A DNA stretch of 64,000 nt from Marchantia polymorpha subsp. ruderalis (taxonomy: Eukaryota > Streptophyta > Marchantiopsida > Marchantiales > Marchantiaceae), in assembly GCA_037833965.1 (NCBI GenBank), contig AP031351.1, positions 9,746,501 through 9,810,500 on the forward strand, read 5' to 3'. Positions 12,560-23,864 of this stretch are shown piece by piece. How positions within the stretch are numbered: the first letter of the stretch is position 1; the number at the start of each line of letters is the position of its first letter. The notes below the pieces were generated by a model. It made no database searches. It saw only the letters and a program-made list of their open reading frames with translations, and was not told where the DNA came from. The position numbers and the translations under genes were made by a program.

Positions 12560-13180
12560 ATGGCATCGAAACAAGATGGAAGAACAAGATACAACATTCT
12601 TCTTCTTGATGGCCGATCCGATTACCTACTTTGGGAAAAGCAAGTGAAAGTCAAGTTGAGATCTATGGGTCTCGCAAATGTGCTTAAAGACAAACCAATG
12701 CACATTACCGACATTGATTGGAAGGATTCACAAGAGCAAGCAATCTGCATTGTGATGGGTTATCTAGATCCTTCGGTTATGAAGCAAGTTGAGGAGTATC
12801 CTGAGGTTACACATCTTTTTGATGCCCTACACAGACGGTTTCATTAGAAAAAAATCTCCCATGTGATGAATACCTACATGAGGCTATTGAATTTCAGGAT
12901 GAGGCCGGTATCGAGAATTCAGGATCACATTCACGCCTACAGAGATTTGTTGGTAGATCTTCAAAGTATGGGAGATGAGCTTTCTAACATTAAGAACGCT
13001 ATGCATCTACTCCACTCATTGCCTCCCTCCTACTAGACACTATCAAAGATTCTCCTTCATCGTGATAACAATGATGTAACTTACAACGATGTTGTAAGTG
13101 CTCTCCTAGCGGACGCGATGGAACAGGAGATGTTGTCATTCTCTCGCCCACTCACTTCAAGTACTGCACTTACTGTGATC
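12560..13180 (+). pseudogene. copia gag, N-terminal part
   Basis: The ATG at 12560 opens MASKQDGRTRYNILLLDGRS, followed by LWEKQVKVKLRSMGL, the usual start of plant copia Gag (UBN2/DUF4219 region). Frame continuity shows TAG stops at about 12845 and 13033. The frame runs to the codon ATC at 13178-13180 and resumes in phase with ATC CGT AGT at 24243, after a large insertion. Gag would form the cytoplasmic virus-like particle. This copy is inactive. Confidence 0.8.
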
Positions 13181-13767
13181 TACAACCTCCAGGCTAACTC
13201 TCATTCGGGTTTACCTCTGATGGCTTTGCGGTAGCGCATCATGCTTCTAGAAGACTAGGATTCATCTTCACACTCATGTCCAAAACATCTTCTCTCACAA
13301 ACTCTCCATGTATCACTCCAACTCACACACAAACTCTCCTCACATCACTCTCTTCACATAAACGCAAACACACATCAATACTCCAAGATACTCAAAAACT
13401 TCACTTCTTCATTCCTTAAACAAGTCCTCACACATGACTCTCCAAACTTGCTTGAGGGGTGCTATTCTACCTATCTATTTATACTACTTGAGAAGTTACC
13501 ATAGTAACAGGTGGTAGTTTCTCCTAACTTACTTTTACCTAGGTAAGTTTGATTAACCCTCTCTATGTGGCAACATGCCATTGGCCTAGCTAAACCTTCT
13601 AGAAGTTTCCGGAATCCAAGGTTGAGGTGGCGACATGCCATTGGAAGCTTTAAAACTTCTACAAGCTTCTTTGTAATAACCCACTAAAGGCTAAAACTGC
13701 AATATAGTGATAGAAAGGTTGAACCCACAAGGACAGAGGAACACACAGGGTACAAAGTGTCACATTT

Positions 13768-13822
13768 AACAGACTATTGAGGAGTTTGAATTCTCACGCG
13801 ACTGTCACTCCCAGAAATACTG
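13768..13822. repeat. Subterminal 55-bp block, outer copy (element A)
   Basis: The block running from AACAG through GAGTTTGAATTCT to CCCAGAAATACT recurs at 14179-14232 in the same orientation. The outer block lies about 95 bp inside the element's 3' end. Element C has the same pair (28338-28392 and 28778-28832); element B keeps only the outer copy near 23953-24008. Confidence 0.75.
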
Positions 13823-14178
13823 TAAGTGTTCACTCGGAGCTCACTCGGAGGTCGCACAGTGCAGCGTACAACACACACACACACACCTGAAACTACAGAA
13901 ACACAACCCAGAGATCGGTTAGAACCTCTACTTAAGATTTCAGGGGGGAAAGGCTCTCGCGAGTACACTCAGCGAATCTGCGGGTAGTGACTCCCAACTC
14001 CGGCTTTTACAACCCTTCCACTAGTTTTCTGCTAGCGTAGGGAAACCCGGTTTGGACTTCCTACTTCGGATCGAAGTCACTCACACGCGGTGAACAACAC
14101 TCTCAACTCACAAAACGCGCAGAGAACACAGGTCCTCACGGAGGGACTCAACTGAGAAACGATCTAGTAACACACCAT

Positions 14179-14232
14179 AACAGTCTATTGAAGAGTTTGA
14201 ATTCTTAGGCACTTGTCATTCCCAGAAATACT
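14179..14232. repeat. Subterminal 55-bp block, inner copy (element A)
   Basis: Direct repeat of 13768-13822, about 410 bp further in, with several substitutions. The duplication is shared with copy C and so predates their separation. Confidence 0.75.
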
Positions 14233-14961
14233 ACAGGGGTTACCCTGAAGGCACCTGCTGCAGCGTAACCTGAATTTACAACCAAGGCTTACACAAAGTA
14301 GCAAAACTTCACTTTGGCATTTAGGGGAAAAATCCCGAAAGAGTACAATCAGGAACAAACACTCGAAGGTGTAAGGGGGAAACTGTTCAAGTATCTAACT
14401 AGGCACTGGCTCTGAGCATCAGCAATCACCCGCAGGTGTAGATCCGAACTACTCAAGTCTCTAACCAATGTACTAGCTCTGAACATTCGGCCAAAGGTCT
14501 TCAACTACACAATGCGGATCGCCAAGGTGTAGCTCCTCTTGCGTGGTGACAGAACTAAGGACACAAACACGCAGAGAAAATGAGTTCATGATCTGCACTT
14601 CCGAAACTGGAAAAATCCCAAGGCAAGACGCCTTGAACTACTTTATACCTCCTAAGTCCTAACTAGCACTACACTACGCGCCTACACGGAACAACGCTAC
14701 ACTACACTCCGCAGAACCTGTGCTTCGCCTCCTGCGCGACGGACTGCTGCGCACTAACTCCCTACCCTGCTAGTCCTCAGCTCGACTGCGCAGTCCCAAT
14801 CGCTGCAACACCGCGGAAACCTCTGACTCGAGGGTGACCATGGTGTCCCGCGATCGCGACAAAAAAGAGGTTAGCTTCTTTGCCACTCGCCGCCGACTCC
14901 GACTGTCACCTGTCAACAACCCCGCTGCACGAAGCTCTAACTCGCGCAGTGTGAGTTTCTC

Positions 14962-17510
14962 CTACGCCGCCACTTCCCAGTGGGCGTAGCCCCTGAGACA
15001 GTGGGTGACTCGTCTCGCCATCTCTTCCTTCGTGCGATCTGCCTCCCGCCGGCGATCGTCTTCAACTACAACCAACTGCAATTCGGCCTCCGCACGCTGT
15101 GCTCTCAATTCCCCGCACTCGGACTGCAATCTGCGGATTAATTCCTCATCCGCCTGTCGTGCGAGCTGACACTGCTCTAACAACCGTGTCTGTCGCACGA
15201 GCTCCTCTGACAAAATTCGATTCTGAGCCTGCTCAGAATCCAGCGCCTCTGTGAGCTTCGCCTTCTCTTTGGCGAACTCTGCCAGCTTCTCGTCCTTCGT
15301 CTTGTCGAAGTGTTTGTACAACTTCCTATTGAGGTTGTACTGACCCCACAGGCACTCATGCTTCTCCCGCAGATCCTTAAGTTCCCGGTCCACACGGGCC
15401 AAGAACTTGCTGGTGTGGACTTTAGTGCGAGTTCGTCTACGCACTAACTCGACGTAGGACCCAGGCTGGCGAGGGTCAGTGTACTTCTCTATCTTGCAAT
15501 CCAGGTACCTCAGCAGAGGTACTACCTGCTCACAGAGCGCCGCCGTCGGCGCGCCTACCATTTCCTCCTCCTCCTCCTCAGTGGATCCCGATCCCGACAT
15601 TGATTCCGTGGATCCTCCTTCTTCGTCATCCTCCGAATTGAGGATTTCGGTCGCCATTGAATTCGTCGGCCACTGGCCTGTGCGGGGCTGCGAGATGTCT
15701 ACGTCCTCTGCCGCCGCTGGCACTCCTACAGCCTCGCTGCTTTCTGCTAAAATGTCCAAGGCAGTGGGTGAATGCGGCCGTGCCAAATTCACATCGTCCG
15801 CCTGTCCCTGTCCCGCCGCGACTGTAACCTCCTCGCCGCCGGCGTCTACCGCCGAAGGCGATCGTGCGGAATGTACCTGCGCGGAGTGTAATTGTGCATC
15901 GCGCGCACGAATTTCACCCTGCGGACAGTCAATCCGCTCCTCCGTTAGGTCCCGCTCCACCGATCGGTCCTGCTCCAGCATAAGGTCCTGCGCCAGAGAT
16001 GCGTTCGGCCTATGCATAGGCGCAATTCCCGGCGCTTCTTCCGCCGAGGGCGCAGCGCCGAAGGCGGCCCGCCCGATATCCCTTGGCCCGAAGGCCCTTC
16101 CGCCGAAGGCGCACCTTCCGGCGGATTTCCCGCCGAAGGCGCGGCTCCCGCCGGTTCTCTGTTTGTAACTCGGTGGCCCGAAGGCCCTGGTGCCGAAGGT
16201 GCATATCCCGGCGATCTCACCGCCGGAGGGTCTTGCCCCGAAGGCCCTTGAGCCGAAGGCGGTTCTTCCGCCGGCTCCTTCCCCTTCCTGCGTTGCACCG
16301 GGGGTGAGTCCTGCCTATGCGTAGGCACTCGCCTATGCGTAGGCGAACTTTCTCTGCCTATGCGTAGGCACAAGTCTTCGTCCGCAAGGGATCGCCTATC
16401 CACAGGGAGTCGCCTATGCGTAGGCGGCACACTCATCCGCGCCGCACGTTGTAGCTCCTGACCCGAAGGTCGTCTCACCTCCGCCGAAGGCGTAGGGTGG
16501 TCTACTGACCCCTCGGCCGTCCGCGCAGTCCCATCCTTCTCCGAGGATGGACTTTCCTTCTCTGCGGCGATCGTCGCCGTTTCCGCGCTGCTGGCAGGCA
16601 ACAAAAGCCTGCGCGCCTTCTGCTTCGGCCGGATGTAGATCTCGTGCAGTGGCCGCTTCCGGGTGATAGCAGCTGCTTCTTTCTGTTGCTCCTTCTCCGG
16701 TTCTTCTCTCCATCTCCGCTTCCGCGGCACTCGTGATGCTATCCTCCCCGCATCTTGTTGACCCGGTGGAGTGGAAGTCGGAGAGTCCTCCGTGTCGGTG
16801 TCGACTTCGTTATCTCGCACATACCTTCCGGGATGGTCGACTGACAATGGCAGAAATCGAACACGCTCGGCCACGGTTAAGCAATTCATTGACCGATAAA
16901 AGTTTATCAAGAAGGGGGAGAGGTGATTGAGCTTTCCTCCCCGCTCCTCAAACGCATGCTGTCGCATCACCCTATGCAGGATACGCGACCAGTGAACTGG
17001 AGCTCCAGCCAATGTGAGCTCCACGAAGGACACCTGCCACAACGTGATGTACGTAGTGCGGTGCGGCTGCAAGAGTTGCAGCAGCGCCATCGTTACGGTC
17101 CTGCGGAAACGATCTTTGTAGTCCCGGGTCCTGTACCCGTTCTTGGAGGACCTCTCCCGTTTGAACAATTCCACAAAGGAGGCTTCGTCCGCCTTCGATA
17201 CCTTGACGCTCTCACTGTCGAACAGGAGGTACCCGTCCTCGCCTGCACACCTTCCCAATGCTTGTCCCCAATCGCGGACAGTCCATCGATCTACGTGCGG
17301 ACGGAATCCGCACGTAGATTGTGTAGGTTGCCGTTCCTCGTCCAGCCATTCGCGCACCATGTCTGCGCACACGTAATTTCATCCCCACAGCAAGAATTTG
17401 AGTTTCCTCGCAATCAACCGATCCTCAAAAGCACGCAACCCATTCTGCGGGAGCTTGAGTGGCACCATCCGCAGCTTCACAGATGTCGACATCGCGTTCT
17501 TGAAATTGAT
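14962..17510 (-). pseudogene. Orphan ORF of element A, broken
   Basis: Homologous to the intact protein of copy B. The N-terminal block (VKLRMVPLKLPQNGLRAFED) begins near 17510. A TGA at 17379-17381 replaces the Trp of the LLWGWN motif. The frame then continues as 475 codons to 15945 and overlaps a second frame (14962-16017) that encodes the coiled-coil end, so a frameshift lies near 16000. The C terminus ends GYAHWEVAA, where copy B continues for about 100 residues. The linker is filled with GCCGAAGGC and GCCTATGCGTAGGC hairpins. Function unknown. Confidence 0.75.
16020..16430. repeat. Mini-hairpin cluster inside the ORF A linker
   Basis: The 14-mer GCCTATGCGTAGGC (5-bp stem, TGCG loop) occurs exactly at 16313, 16331, 16356 and 16412. 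Many copies of GCCGAAGGC or close variants fill 16040-16265. On the coding strand the 14-mer is read in more than one frame, as PTHRR and as CLRIGR, so it was inserted or spread as DNA and not as a peptide repeat. Confidence 0.85.
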
Positions 17511-17919
17511 TTGCACACCTCTTTCTCTGCTATGCCCGCGCCTCTTGCTCGCGGTTCTGTTTCCCCTGCAAACTCTAATCTCTCTCAATTCCAAATGTCG
17601 CGCACTCAATTCTCTCTCTGCCACCGGGTAACTCTCTGCGCAGTGGTGTCTAGAACGTCTCTCAGCTAGAAGGTGGACGCGCGCAGCTCGCACAAGGAAT
17701 TGAAATCGCAAATTCAAGAATGGGATGTCCTCTATCCGCCCGCATGGTGTCATGGTCGGCTCTCGGTCGTGAAAGACGAATCACTTGATGGCTGCGCCGG
17801 CTCCGAGGTATAACGGCCTTCTCTCTCACGCGCGGCTTCACGCTCCGCCGACGCGCCTTCACTCACATGCTCGAATTGGCAATTTGAACTCCGCCAGCGT
17901 ACTACGCCGCGGCCATGGT

Positions 17920-18780
17920 CGCGCAGCGCCGAAGGCGGATTTCTCGCCGACGCGCTACATTCATCCGTACTTCGATTTGGCTAGTCCCGCTCCGCCGAAG
18001 GCGTTCGTCCGCGCATAGGACAAAAACCGAACTCCCTTCTGCGTAGGCGGAATCCCCGGCGGAGTTTCCGCCGGCGTTGAACTCCATCTGCCTGTGCGTA
18101 GGCGAACTCCGTCCGCACGCAAGACGCTCGTCCGCGCAGTCTCTCGCCGTAGGCGCAGCGCCGAAGGCGCCTTGCCGAAGGCGTTGACCGCGGTCAACGA
18201 ACTCCGTCCAGTCTGTTCATCTCTCTCGCCTCTCCGTCGGCGCTCTTGTCTCCGAAATCCCGACCAGCCGAAGGCGCACTCGTCCGTTCCGTCCGTACAG
18301 ATTTCACTACTCCGTTGGGTCCTCACCTAACTGTGATGCGTTGGCGCCGAAGGCGCCGTACAAGTTCCAACCCTAAAGGCGGATTCTAGGGCCGAAGGCG
18401 GATTCCCCGCCGAGGGCGAAGCGCCTATGCGTAGGCGATCTCCGTCTGTCTATGCGTAGGTGCAAGTCCTCCCCGCCTATGCGTAGGCGGCATTCTCGGC
18501 GGACTCCCCGCCGACGTCAAACCCATTTCGCCTATGCGTAGGCGAACTTCCCTCGCCTATGCGTAGGCGAAAGTCTTTGTATCTTTCGACCGTCACAACT
18601 TCCTGAGTCCTGATCCGTTCCGGGCGTTCTTGGGCTCGTTAGAACCAGCGCGTCAAGCTCTTTCCAACGAAACCCTAACCAAGTAAAGGCGTTTGGGAAT
18701 TGCATAGATTCTGAGGGATTCCTCTAGCGCCGAAGGCGTAGTGCCGCAGGCGGATTATGCGCCTTGCGCCGAAGGGGAAC
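17920..18780. repeat. Mini-hairpin cluster in the 5' noncoding part of A
   Basis: More exact GCCTATGCGTAGGC copies at 18423, 18475, 18530 and 18555, degenerate ones near 18040, 18100 and 18457, and many GCCGAAGGC units. No coding frame runs through, so the cassettes are not kept for a protein sequence. Confidence 0.85.
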
Positions 18781-19379
18781 TCTTCAGAGCCCATCGGTTA
18801 GGGCGGCGCCTGTTCCGGACATTGCGCCCAACTCCTGGATTCTACGAGATTCTACGAGATTCTCCGAGATCATCCAGTTTCACTCTATTTAAATGTACCG
18901 ATCGCTATTTACACTGCTGCCGCGGTACAGTTTTCCAAAAATGTTTCAAATTCCGCAAAAATACCAAAAGTTAGTTACCACATTCTTAGCCACTAAGTCA
19001 ACATTAGACTTAGCCTAACCAATCATCTTTCATATATTGAGTCAAACCAATCAAAATCAAGCTTCTAGTCAAATATCTAATCCCTTGGAATCTAGAACTT
19101 TTGTATAAGACAAAATAGAAGTGTTCATTCCTTGTAAAAGACAAAATAGAAGTGCTCACTTCACTCTTCTTGAACTTCGCTAATTAATCCGCCAACTATA
19201 GACATAGTAGCCAAACTTAGTGTGGTAACACACTTTTTGTTTTTTTGCAGAATTTAAACAATTTTAGAAAACTAGTACCAAAGCGGTGTTTGTAGCTAGA
19301 GAAGGGTACGCTAAATAGAGTGGATTGATGAGATCGTCACGAGGGCACAAAGAATCACGTAGTCGGATGTACCAACGCC

Positions 19380-20060
19380 AACGTCTTCGGCGCCTTCGGC
19401 AAAAGCTCCTTTTTGAGGTGTCTCTACTCACGCGCCTCCAGCGTATAAGGAAGCTACGCTTCCGGCGCAGACACCTCAGGAGGAGGTTTTGCTAAAGACG
19501 TCAGGAGAAGGGCCCGGACCTCTAAAGGCATCCGACCATGAGTGCGCCTTCGGCGAAGCGCCGCTAGCGCGGAAAGGGAAAACCTTCATAACAATCGGAA
19601 TACACGGTAGATCCAGTTGGTTGAAGTTGCCTTAGAAAGAGCGCGGGACGCTCGTTCTAACGAGTCCAAGAGCGTCGGAGATGGATCAAGAACGGAGAAG
19701 TTATGAGCGTCGGAAAACTCGTAGCCGGACATGCGCCGTTCGCGCTAGGGTTCACAGCCGGAAAGGATTCCCGTACGCCCTCGGCGATGCGCCTTCGGTG
19801 GAATCACGCGCTCATAGGAGGAAACCCACTCAGAGTCGGAAGCGCCTTTGGCGGCGGTTCATGGAAGGAAAGCGCCGGTCGGATGTACGCCTCCGACGTG
19901 GCGCTGACAGTCGGATGCGCTGGCATGAGTTGCGCTGGCGGATATGCGCCGGCAGCAACGGACGAGGCATAAAGGACAAAATATGCGGTACGACTGCGCG
20001 CCGGCGTAAATCGATCCGACTGGATGTGCGCCTCCAGCAAGGCGCCGACGGATAATGAAC
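19380..20060. repeat. Mini-hairpin cluster in the 5' noncoding part of B
   Basis: Variants of GCCTTCGGC / GCGCCTTCGGCG and GGCGCCGACGG recur through the region upstream of the ORF. They correspond to the clusters in A and C but are more degenerate; no exact 14-mer GCCTATGCGTAGGC was seen. Confidence 0.6.
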
Positions 20061-20576
20061 GCACCAGCGGCGACACGCCTCCGGAGAAGGGCGGGTTAGG
20101 AAAAGACAACGGGGTCGACGTATACCCTGCGGCGGACTCGCGTCCGGAAGGTGGCGGCGGCGGGAGAATTCAACGTTTAAGCATGCGAATGCGCGCAATG
20201 CGGAGACGTGAATTCGCGCATGCAAAGGGCGAACCGTTAAGCCGTATAGCCGGCTGCGTACGTTGCAACCAGTAAGAACGTTGGACGTTCTTGAAATCGG
20301 AGAAGAAAAGACTGCACTCCAGTCTCATTCTCTCATTCTTGGCTTTGCGATTTCCAGTTCCAAGATTACGCGCAAGGGCGGAGCGACCTGCAGTGAGAGT
20401 AGAGAGTGCGGAGACGAGTTGCGCAAGGATCTTGGCGGACCTTGAAAGAATTGGGAGTAGCGATCTTGAACGAGCGCAGAGAGAGTGAGCAGTCAGTGCT
20501 TGAGTGGCCGACGCGCAGTGGCGATTGTGAGAGAGCGAGCGAAAGGGAGAACGTTTGTGTGTGTGCAGGCAACGCA

Positions 20577-23132
20577 ATGTCGAAGGTTCCCCAGCTGCGA
20601 GTGTCTCCACTCAGGGTGCCGCAGATCGGTCTACGCGCATTTCAAGATGTGCTGTTGAGGCTGAAGCTCGATTTTCTCCTATGGGGGTGGAATTGGACAT
20701 GTCCGGAGATGGTGCGCGAGTATCTGCAAGAGAGACACAAGCCTTCTCGTGGATTTCGCCCACACCCAGAGAGATGGGACATTTGCAATTGGGCGCAGGT
20801 GTTGGGCAGGTGTGCCGGCGAGGAAGGGGATCTCCTCTTCGAGGCCGACAGCGTGAAAGTGTCCCAGGAGGAAGAAGTCTCTTACAATGAGCTCTTCAAG
20901 GTGGCTAGACATCCCAAGAACGGTTTCCGGACACGGGATTACAAGGATCGATTGCGGAGAAATGTCGCGACGGCATTGCTGCAGATATTGCAGCCGACCA
21001 AGACCGCTTACATGCATGGTTGGCAGGTAGAGTTTGTGGAGCTAGTGTTGTCCGGAGCTCCGGTGCATTGGGCACGGCTCCTGTGGAAGGTGACGCGCCA
21101 ACATGCGCAAGAAGAGAGGGGAGGAACCCTCAATCATCTATCGCCTTACTTAATCGTGTTTTACCGGGCGATGGGATGTTTGACGAATGCTGAGAAAACT
21201 CGGTTTCCGCAGCTGACCCGGACTTATCCAGGTAGATATTCGAGGGAGGCCGAAGTAGACACGGATCCGGACGAGGAACCTGCCAGTACGCCTCCGGCTC
21301 CGGCTCCAGCAAGAGCAGCAGAAGAACGTCGAAGTGAGCGCATTCCGCGAAAGCGGAAGTGGGATGAGAGACCTGAGGACAGGCAGCCGGAAGTGCCAGC
21401 TGCGCCGACTCGTGGTCGGCCCACCCCCGAGCCTCACAGTCGACCAAAACAGAGGGCACGCAAAATGCCAACTGTTACTGAGGAGACCAGGCGAACTCCG
21501 ACCCGGCGGAATCTCACACAGGAAGAGATAATCGCTCAGATCCTAGGGAAGACGGCAGAAACCTCTGCACAGAAGGCACCACGGCCTTCGGGAGGAGATG
21601 GACGGACTGACAGCCGGCCGGCTGCGAGTCGGATGACTGAAGGTCGACAAGCGGAAGGAAGGCCAACTGAACGGCGCGTTGAACCTGACAGCAGGCCGGA
21701 AGCAGAAGAGAGTTTGGCTGACGAGCCAACAATCCTCAGAGGGTCGTCTTCGGCGGAAGGCACTTCTGGAAGAACGCCACCAGCAAGCAGGCCAAGTGGA
21801 GTCAAGACGCGCAGGGTGTATCCGACTCCCAGTCGGACAACTGCTGGTCGGCCGACTGCGAGTCGGACAACAGAGAGTCAGTCGGATTCGCCGACTGCGA
21901 GACGGATGAGGCCAACGACGAGTGTGCAGACGCCTTCGGCGGACGCACCTTCAGCAAGGACACCTTCCGCGCAGATTGCGCCGGAAGGACAGGCAGCAGA
22001 AGCGGGCGGATCAAGAGTGACAAAAGTCACTGCGGCGTCGACCCCTTCACAAACCGAGGATCAAGCCGGAACAGGGGCTCAAGCAGTGGGATCTCCCACT
22101 GCCCTGGATATTTTAGCAGGCAGTGGAGCAGCAGTCGCAGCGGAAGCTGCTGCGCGCCACAGTTCCAGGGAGTCGCCAAGGGATTCGGTGGCGACTGAAA
22201 TCCTCGAGACTGAGGATGAGACGAGCTCGGAAGAGCAAGAAGAGGATTCGGTGCAGAAAACGCCAACAGGGGTGCTGTGCGAACAGATAGTTCCACTCCT
22301 GCGATATCTGGATCGCAAGACATCCAAATACGCAAGTGCCTTAAAACCGCAGTCTTATGTGGAGACAATCAGGCGAAGGACGAGGAGCAAGCTGGCAAGG
22401 TGGGCCTCTAGGTGCCAAGTATATGTGGATAGGAACACCGCCCTCCGACAACACCTGGCGGTCACACAGAAGCTATACCAAGCCTTGCAGCAGCAGAGGG
22501 AGGATGCGGCGACGAAAAGTCAGGCGGATGCCGAACTAATACGGGCAAAGATCGAGTCGGAATTGCAGGAGGAGCGGAGACAGAACAAAGTCCTAGCAGC
22601 CGAGCTTGCGCGCCAGACGCGCGCCTTAGAAGAAAGTCAAAGAGCCCGCAAGGAGGACGAGGAGTTGTTGCGCAACTTGCAAACCGAGTGCTCGGATTTG
22701 AGGTCACAACGTGCGGAATTAGAAATGCAGCTGGCAGAGGTGGAGAGCAGCTGCAGGGCGCAAGGAGAGTTGGCGGCACGGGTGACTCGTTGTCTAAAAG
22801 GATACACCCATTGGGAGGTGGCAGCTCGAGAGAGGATCACACTCAGGGAGTTCGAGCTTCGGGCGGCGGCACTGACGGAAGGTGACAGTCGGAGTCGGCG
22901 GCGAGTGGCGAGAAAATTAGAAACCTTCTTGTCGGGTGCGCGCGACACTATGGCGCACTTGCAGTCGGAAGTCACTGCAGCGCTCCGACGCCTGGGGTTA
23001 CGCAGCCGGTCGGAAGACTGGCAAGGTAGAGATAGTAAGCGGAGCAGTCCGGCGCGCAGGAGGCGCAGCACCGGATCTGCTGAGTGCAGTAGAGTAGTTT
23101 GGTTTCGCGCAGATGCTGCGAGTGGTAGATAG
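20577..23132 (+). CDS. Orphan protein of element B (851 aa)
   Basis: Function unknown. The start chosen is the ATG at 20577 (MSKVPQLRVSPLRVPQIGLR), because copy C has the same Met and text; the frame is open upstream to 20406. Residues 1-215 form a block conserved in A, C and D, with motifs LLWGWNWTCPEMVREYL, WAQVLGRCAGEEG, NGFRTRDYKDRLRRNVA, LLQILQP and WQVEFVEL. Residues 220-560 are a Pro/Ser/Thr/Arg/Glu-rich linker coded partly by CCGACTGCGAGTCGG hairpins. Residues 565-800 hold VPLLRYLDRK, then a long coiled coil, then LKGYTHWEVAA. I see no transposase DDE/D, integrase, RT, zinc knuckle or helicase motif. It could be a gag-like or DNA-binding protein of the element; that is a guess. Confidence 0.75.
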   Translation: MSKVPQLRVSPLRVPQIGLRAFQDVLLRLKLDFLLWGWNWTCPEMVREYLQERHKPSRGFRPHPERWDICNWAQVLGRCAGEEGDLLFEADSVKVSQEEEVSYNELFKVARHPKNGFRTRDYKDRLRRNVATALLQILQPTKTAYMHGWQVEFVELVLSGAPVHWARLLWKVTRQHAQEERGGTLNHLSPYLIVFYRAMGCLTNAEKTRFPQLTRTYPGRYSREAEVDTDPDEEPASTPPAPAPARAAEERRSERIPRKRKWDERPEDRQPEVPAAPTRGRPTPEPHSRPKQRARKMPTVTEETRRTPTRRNLTQEEIIAQILGKTAETSAQKAPRPSGGDGRTDSRPAASRMTEGRQAEGRPTERRVEPDSRPEAEESLADEPTILRGSSSAEGTSGRTPPASRPSGVKTRRVYPTPSRTTAGRPTASRTTESQSDSPTARRMRPTTSVQTPSADAPSARTPSAQIAPEGQAAEAGGSRVTKVTAASTPSQTEDQAGTGAQAVGSPTALDILAGSGAAVAAEAAARHSSRESPRDSVATEILETEDETSSEEQEEDSVQKTPTGVLCEQIVPLLRYLDRKTSKYASALKPQSYVETIRRRTRSKLARWASRCQVYVDRNTALRQHLAVTQKLYQALQQQREDAATKSQADAELIRAKIESELQEERRQNKVLAAELARQTRALEESQRARKEDEELLRNLQTECSDLRSQRAELEMQLAEVESSCRAQGELAARVTRCLKGYTHWEVAARERITLREFELRAAALTEGDSRSRRRVARKLETFLSGARDTMAHLQSEVTAALRRLGLRSRSEDWQGRDSKRSSPARRRRSTGSAECSRVVWFRADAASGR

Positions 23133-23836
23133 GATAGTGTAGTGCTAGTTAGGATCTTTTGAGAGTATAAAGTAGATCAAGGCGTTTTGCCTTGGGACTC
23201 TTCCAGTTTCGGAAGTGCAGATCAGGAACTCACTTTCTTGGCGTGTTTGTGCATTTTGGTCCTGGCACCACGTAGAGAAGCTGCAGCATAGCGAAGTTAC
23301 CGTATGTTGTAGTTGAAGGCCTTCGGCTGAATGTTCAGAGCTAGTACCCGGTTAGAGACTTGAGTAGTGCGGATCTGCACCTGCGGGTGATTTGTGATGC
23401 TTAGAGCCGGCTGCGAGTTAGATACTTGAACAGTTCTCCCTTACTCCTTCGAGTGACATATCCTGATTGTACTCCTACGGGAAGTTTCCCCTGAATGCCA
23501 ATGTGAAGTTTCATTACTTCGTGTAAACCTTGGTTTGTAATTCAGGTTGTGTGTGTGTTACTGGATCGTGTTTTCAGTAAGTTCTCAGTCGGGTCTGCAC
23601 TCCCTGCGTTTTGTGTGATAGTCGAGGGTGACGTCCACGGCGTACGTAGAGGCTTCGTTCCGAAGTGAGAAGTCCAGTCCGGGTACCCCCGCTAGTTCCT
23701 GGCGGAAGGGCAGTAAAAGCCGGAGTGGGAGGCACTTCCTGCAGAACCTCTGAGTGAACTTGTGAGGCACTTTCCTCCTGAAATCCGAAGCGGAGGTCCT
23801 GACCGACCTCCGAGTTGTGCTTTTTGCCAGTTTCAG

Positions 23837-23864
23837 GTGTGTGTGTGTGTGTGTGTGTGTGTGT
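23837..23864. repeat. (GT)n microsatellite in element B
   Basis: About 14 GT units in the 3' noncoding part of B. The equivalent position in A (near 13868) has a short CA tract on the opposite strand, so the repeat is ancestral and has expanded in B. Confidence 0.9.

Larger units (their letters stand above)
13672..18982 (-). mobile_element. TIR element copy A (5-bp TSD, orphan ORF)
   Basis: Ends TGTAATAACCCAC (left) and GTTACCACA (right), flanked by exact TTCTT duplications at 13667-13671 and 18983-18987. The ORF runs on the minus strand: 5' noncoding 17540-18982, broken ORF 14962-17510, 3' noncoding 13672-14961. Its 3' noncoding sequence is closely related to those of copies B and C. No LTR, PBS, transposase, integrase or reverse transcriptase motif is visible. 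It is inserted in the ~860-bp repeat inside copia gag. Confidence 0.85.

Noticed and set aside
16313-18568. Regularly shaped 14-bp palindromes suggested a CRISPR-like array
   Set aside because: Spacing is irregular, there are no uniform spacers, some copies lie in a coding frame, and the context is a eukaryotic transposable element.
13672-18982. LTR retrotransposon interpretation of elements A-D
   Set aside because: The TGT...ACA ends and 5-bp duplications fit, but the two ends share only a ~13-bp inverted match, not a direct repeat, and there is no PBS, polypurine tract or pol.
20170-20610. Long minus-strand frames across elements B, A and C
   Set aside because: They are antisense to the conserved orphan ORF and appear because of high GC content. 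They are not conserved between copies beyond what the sense frame forces.
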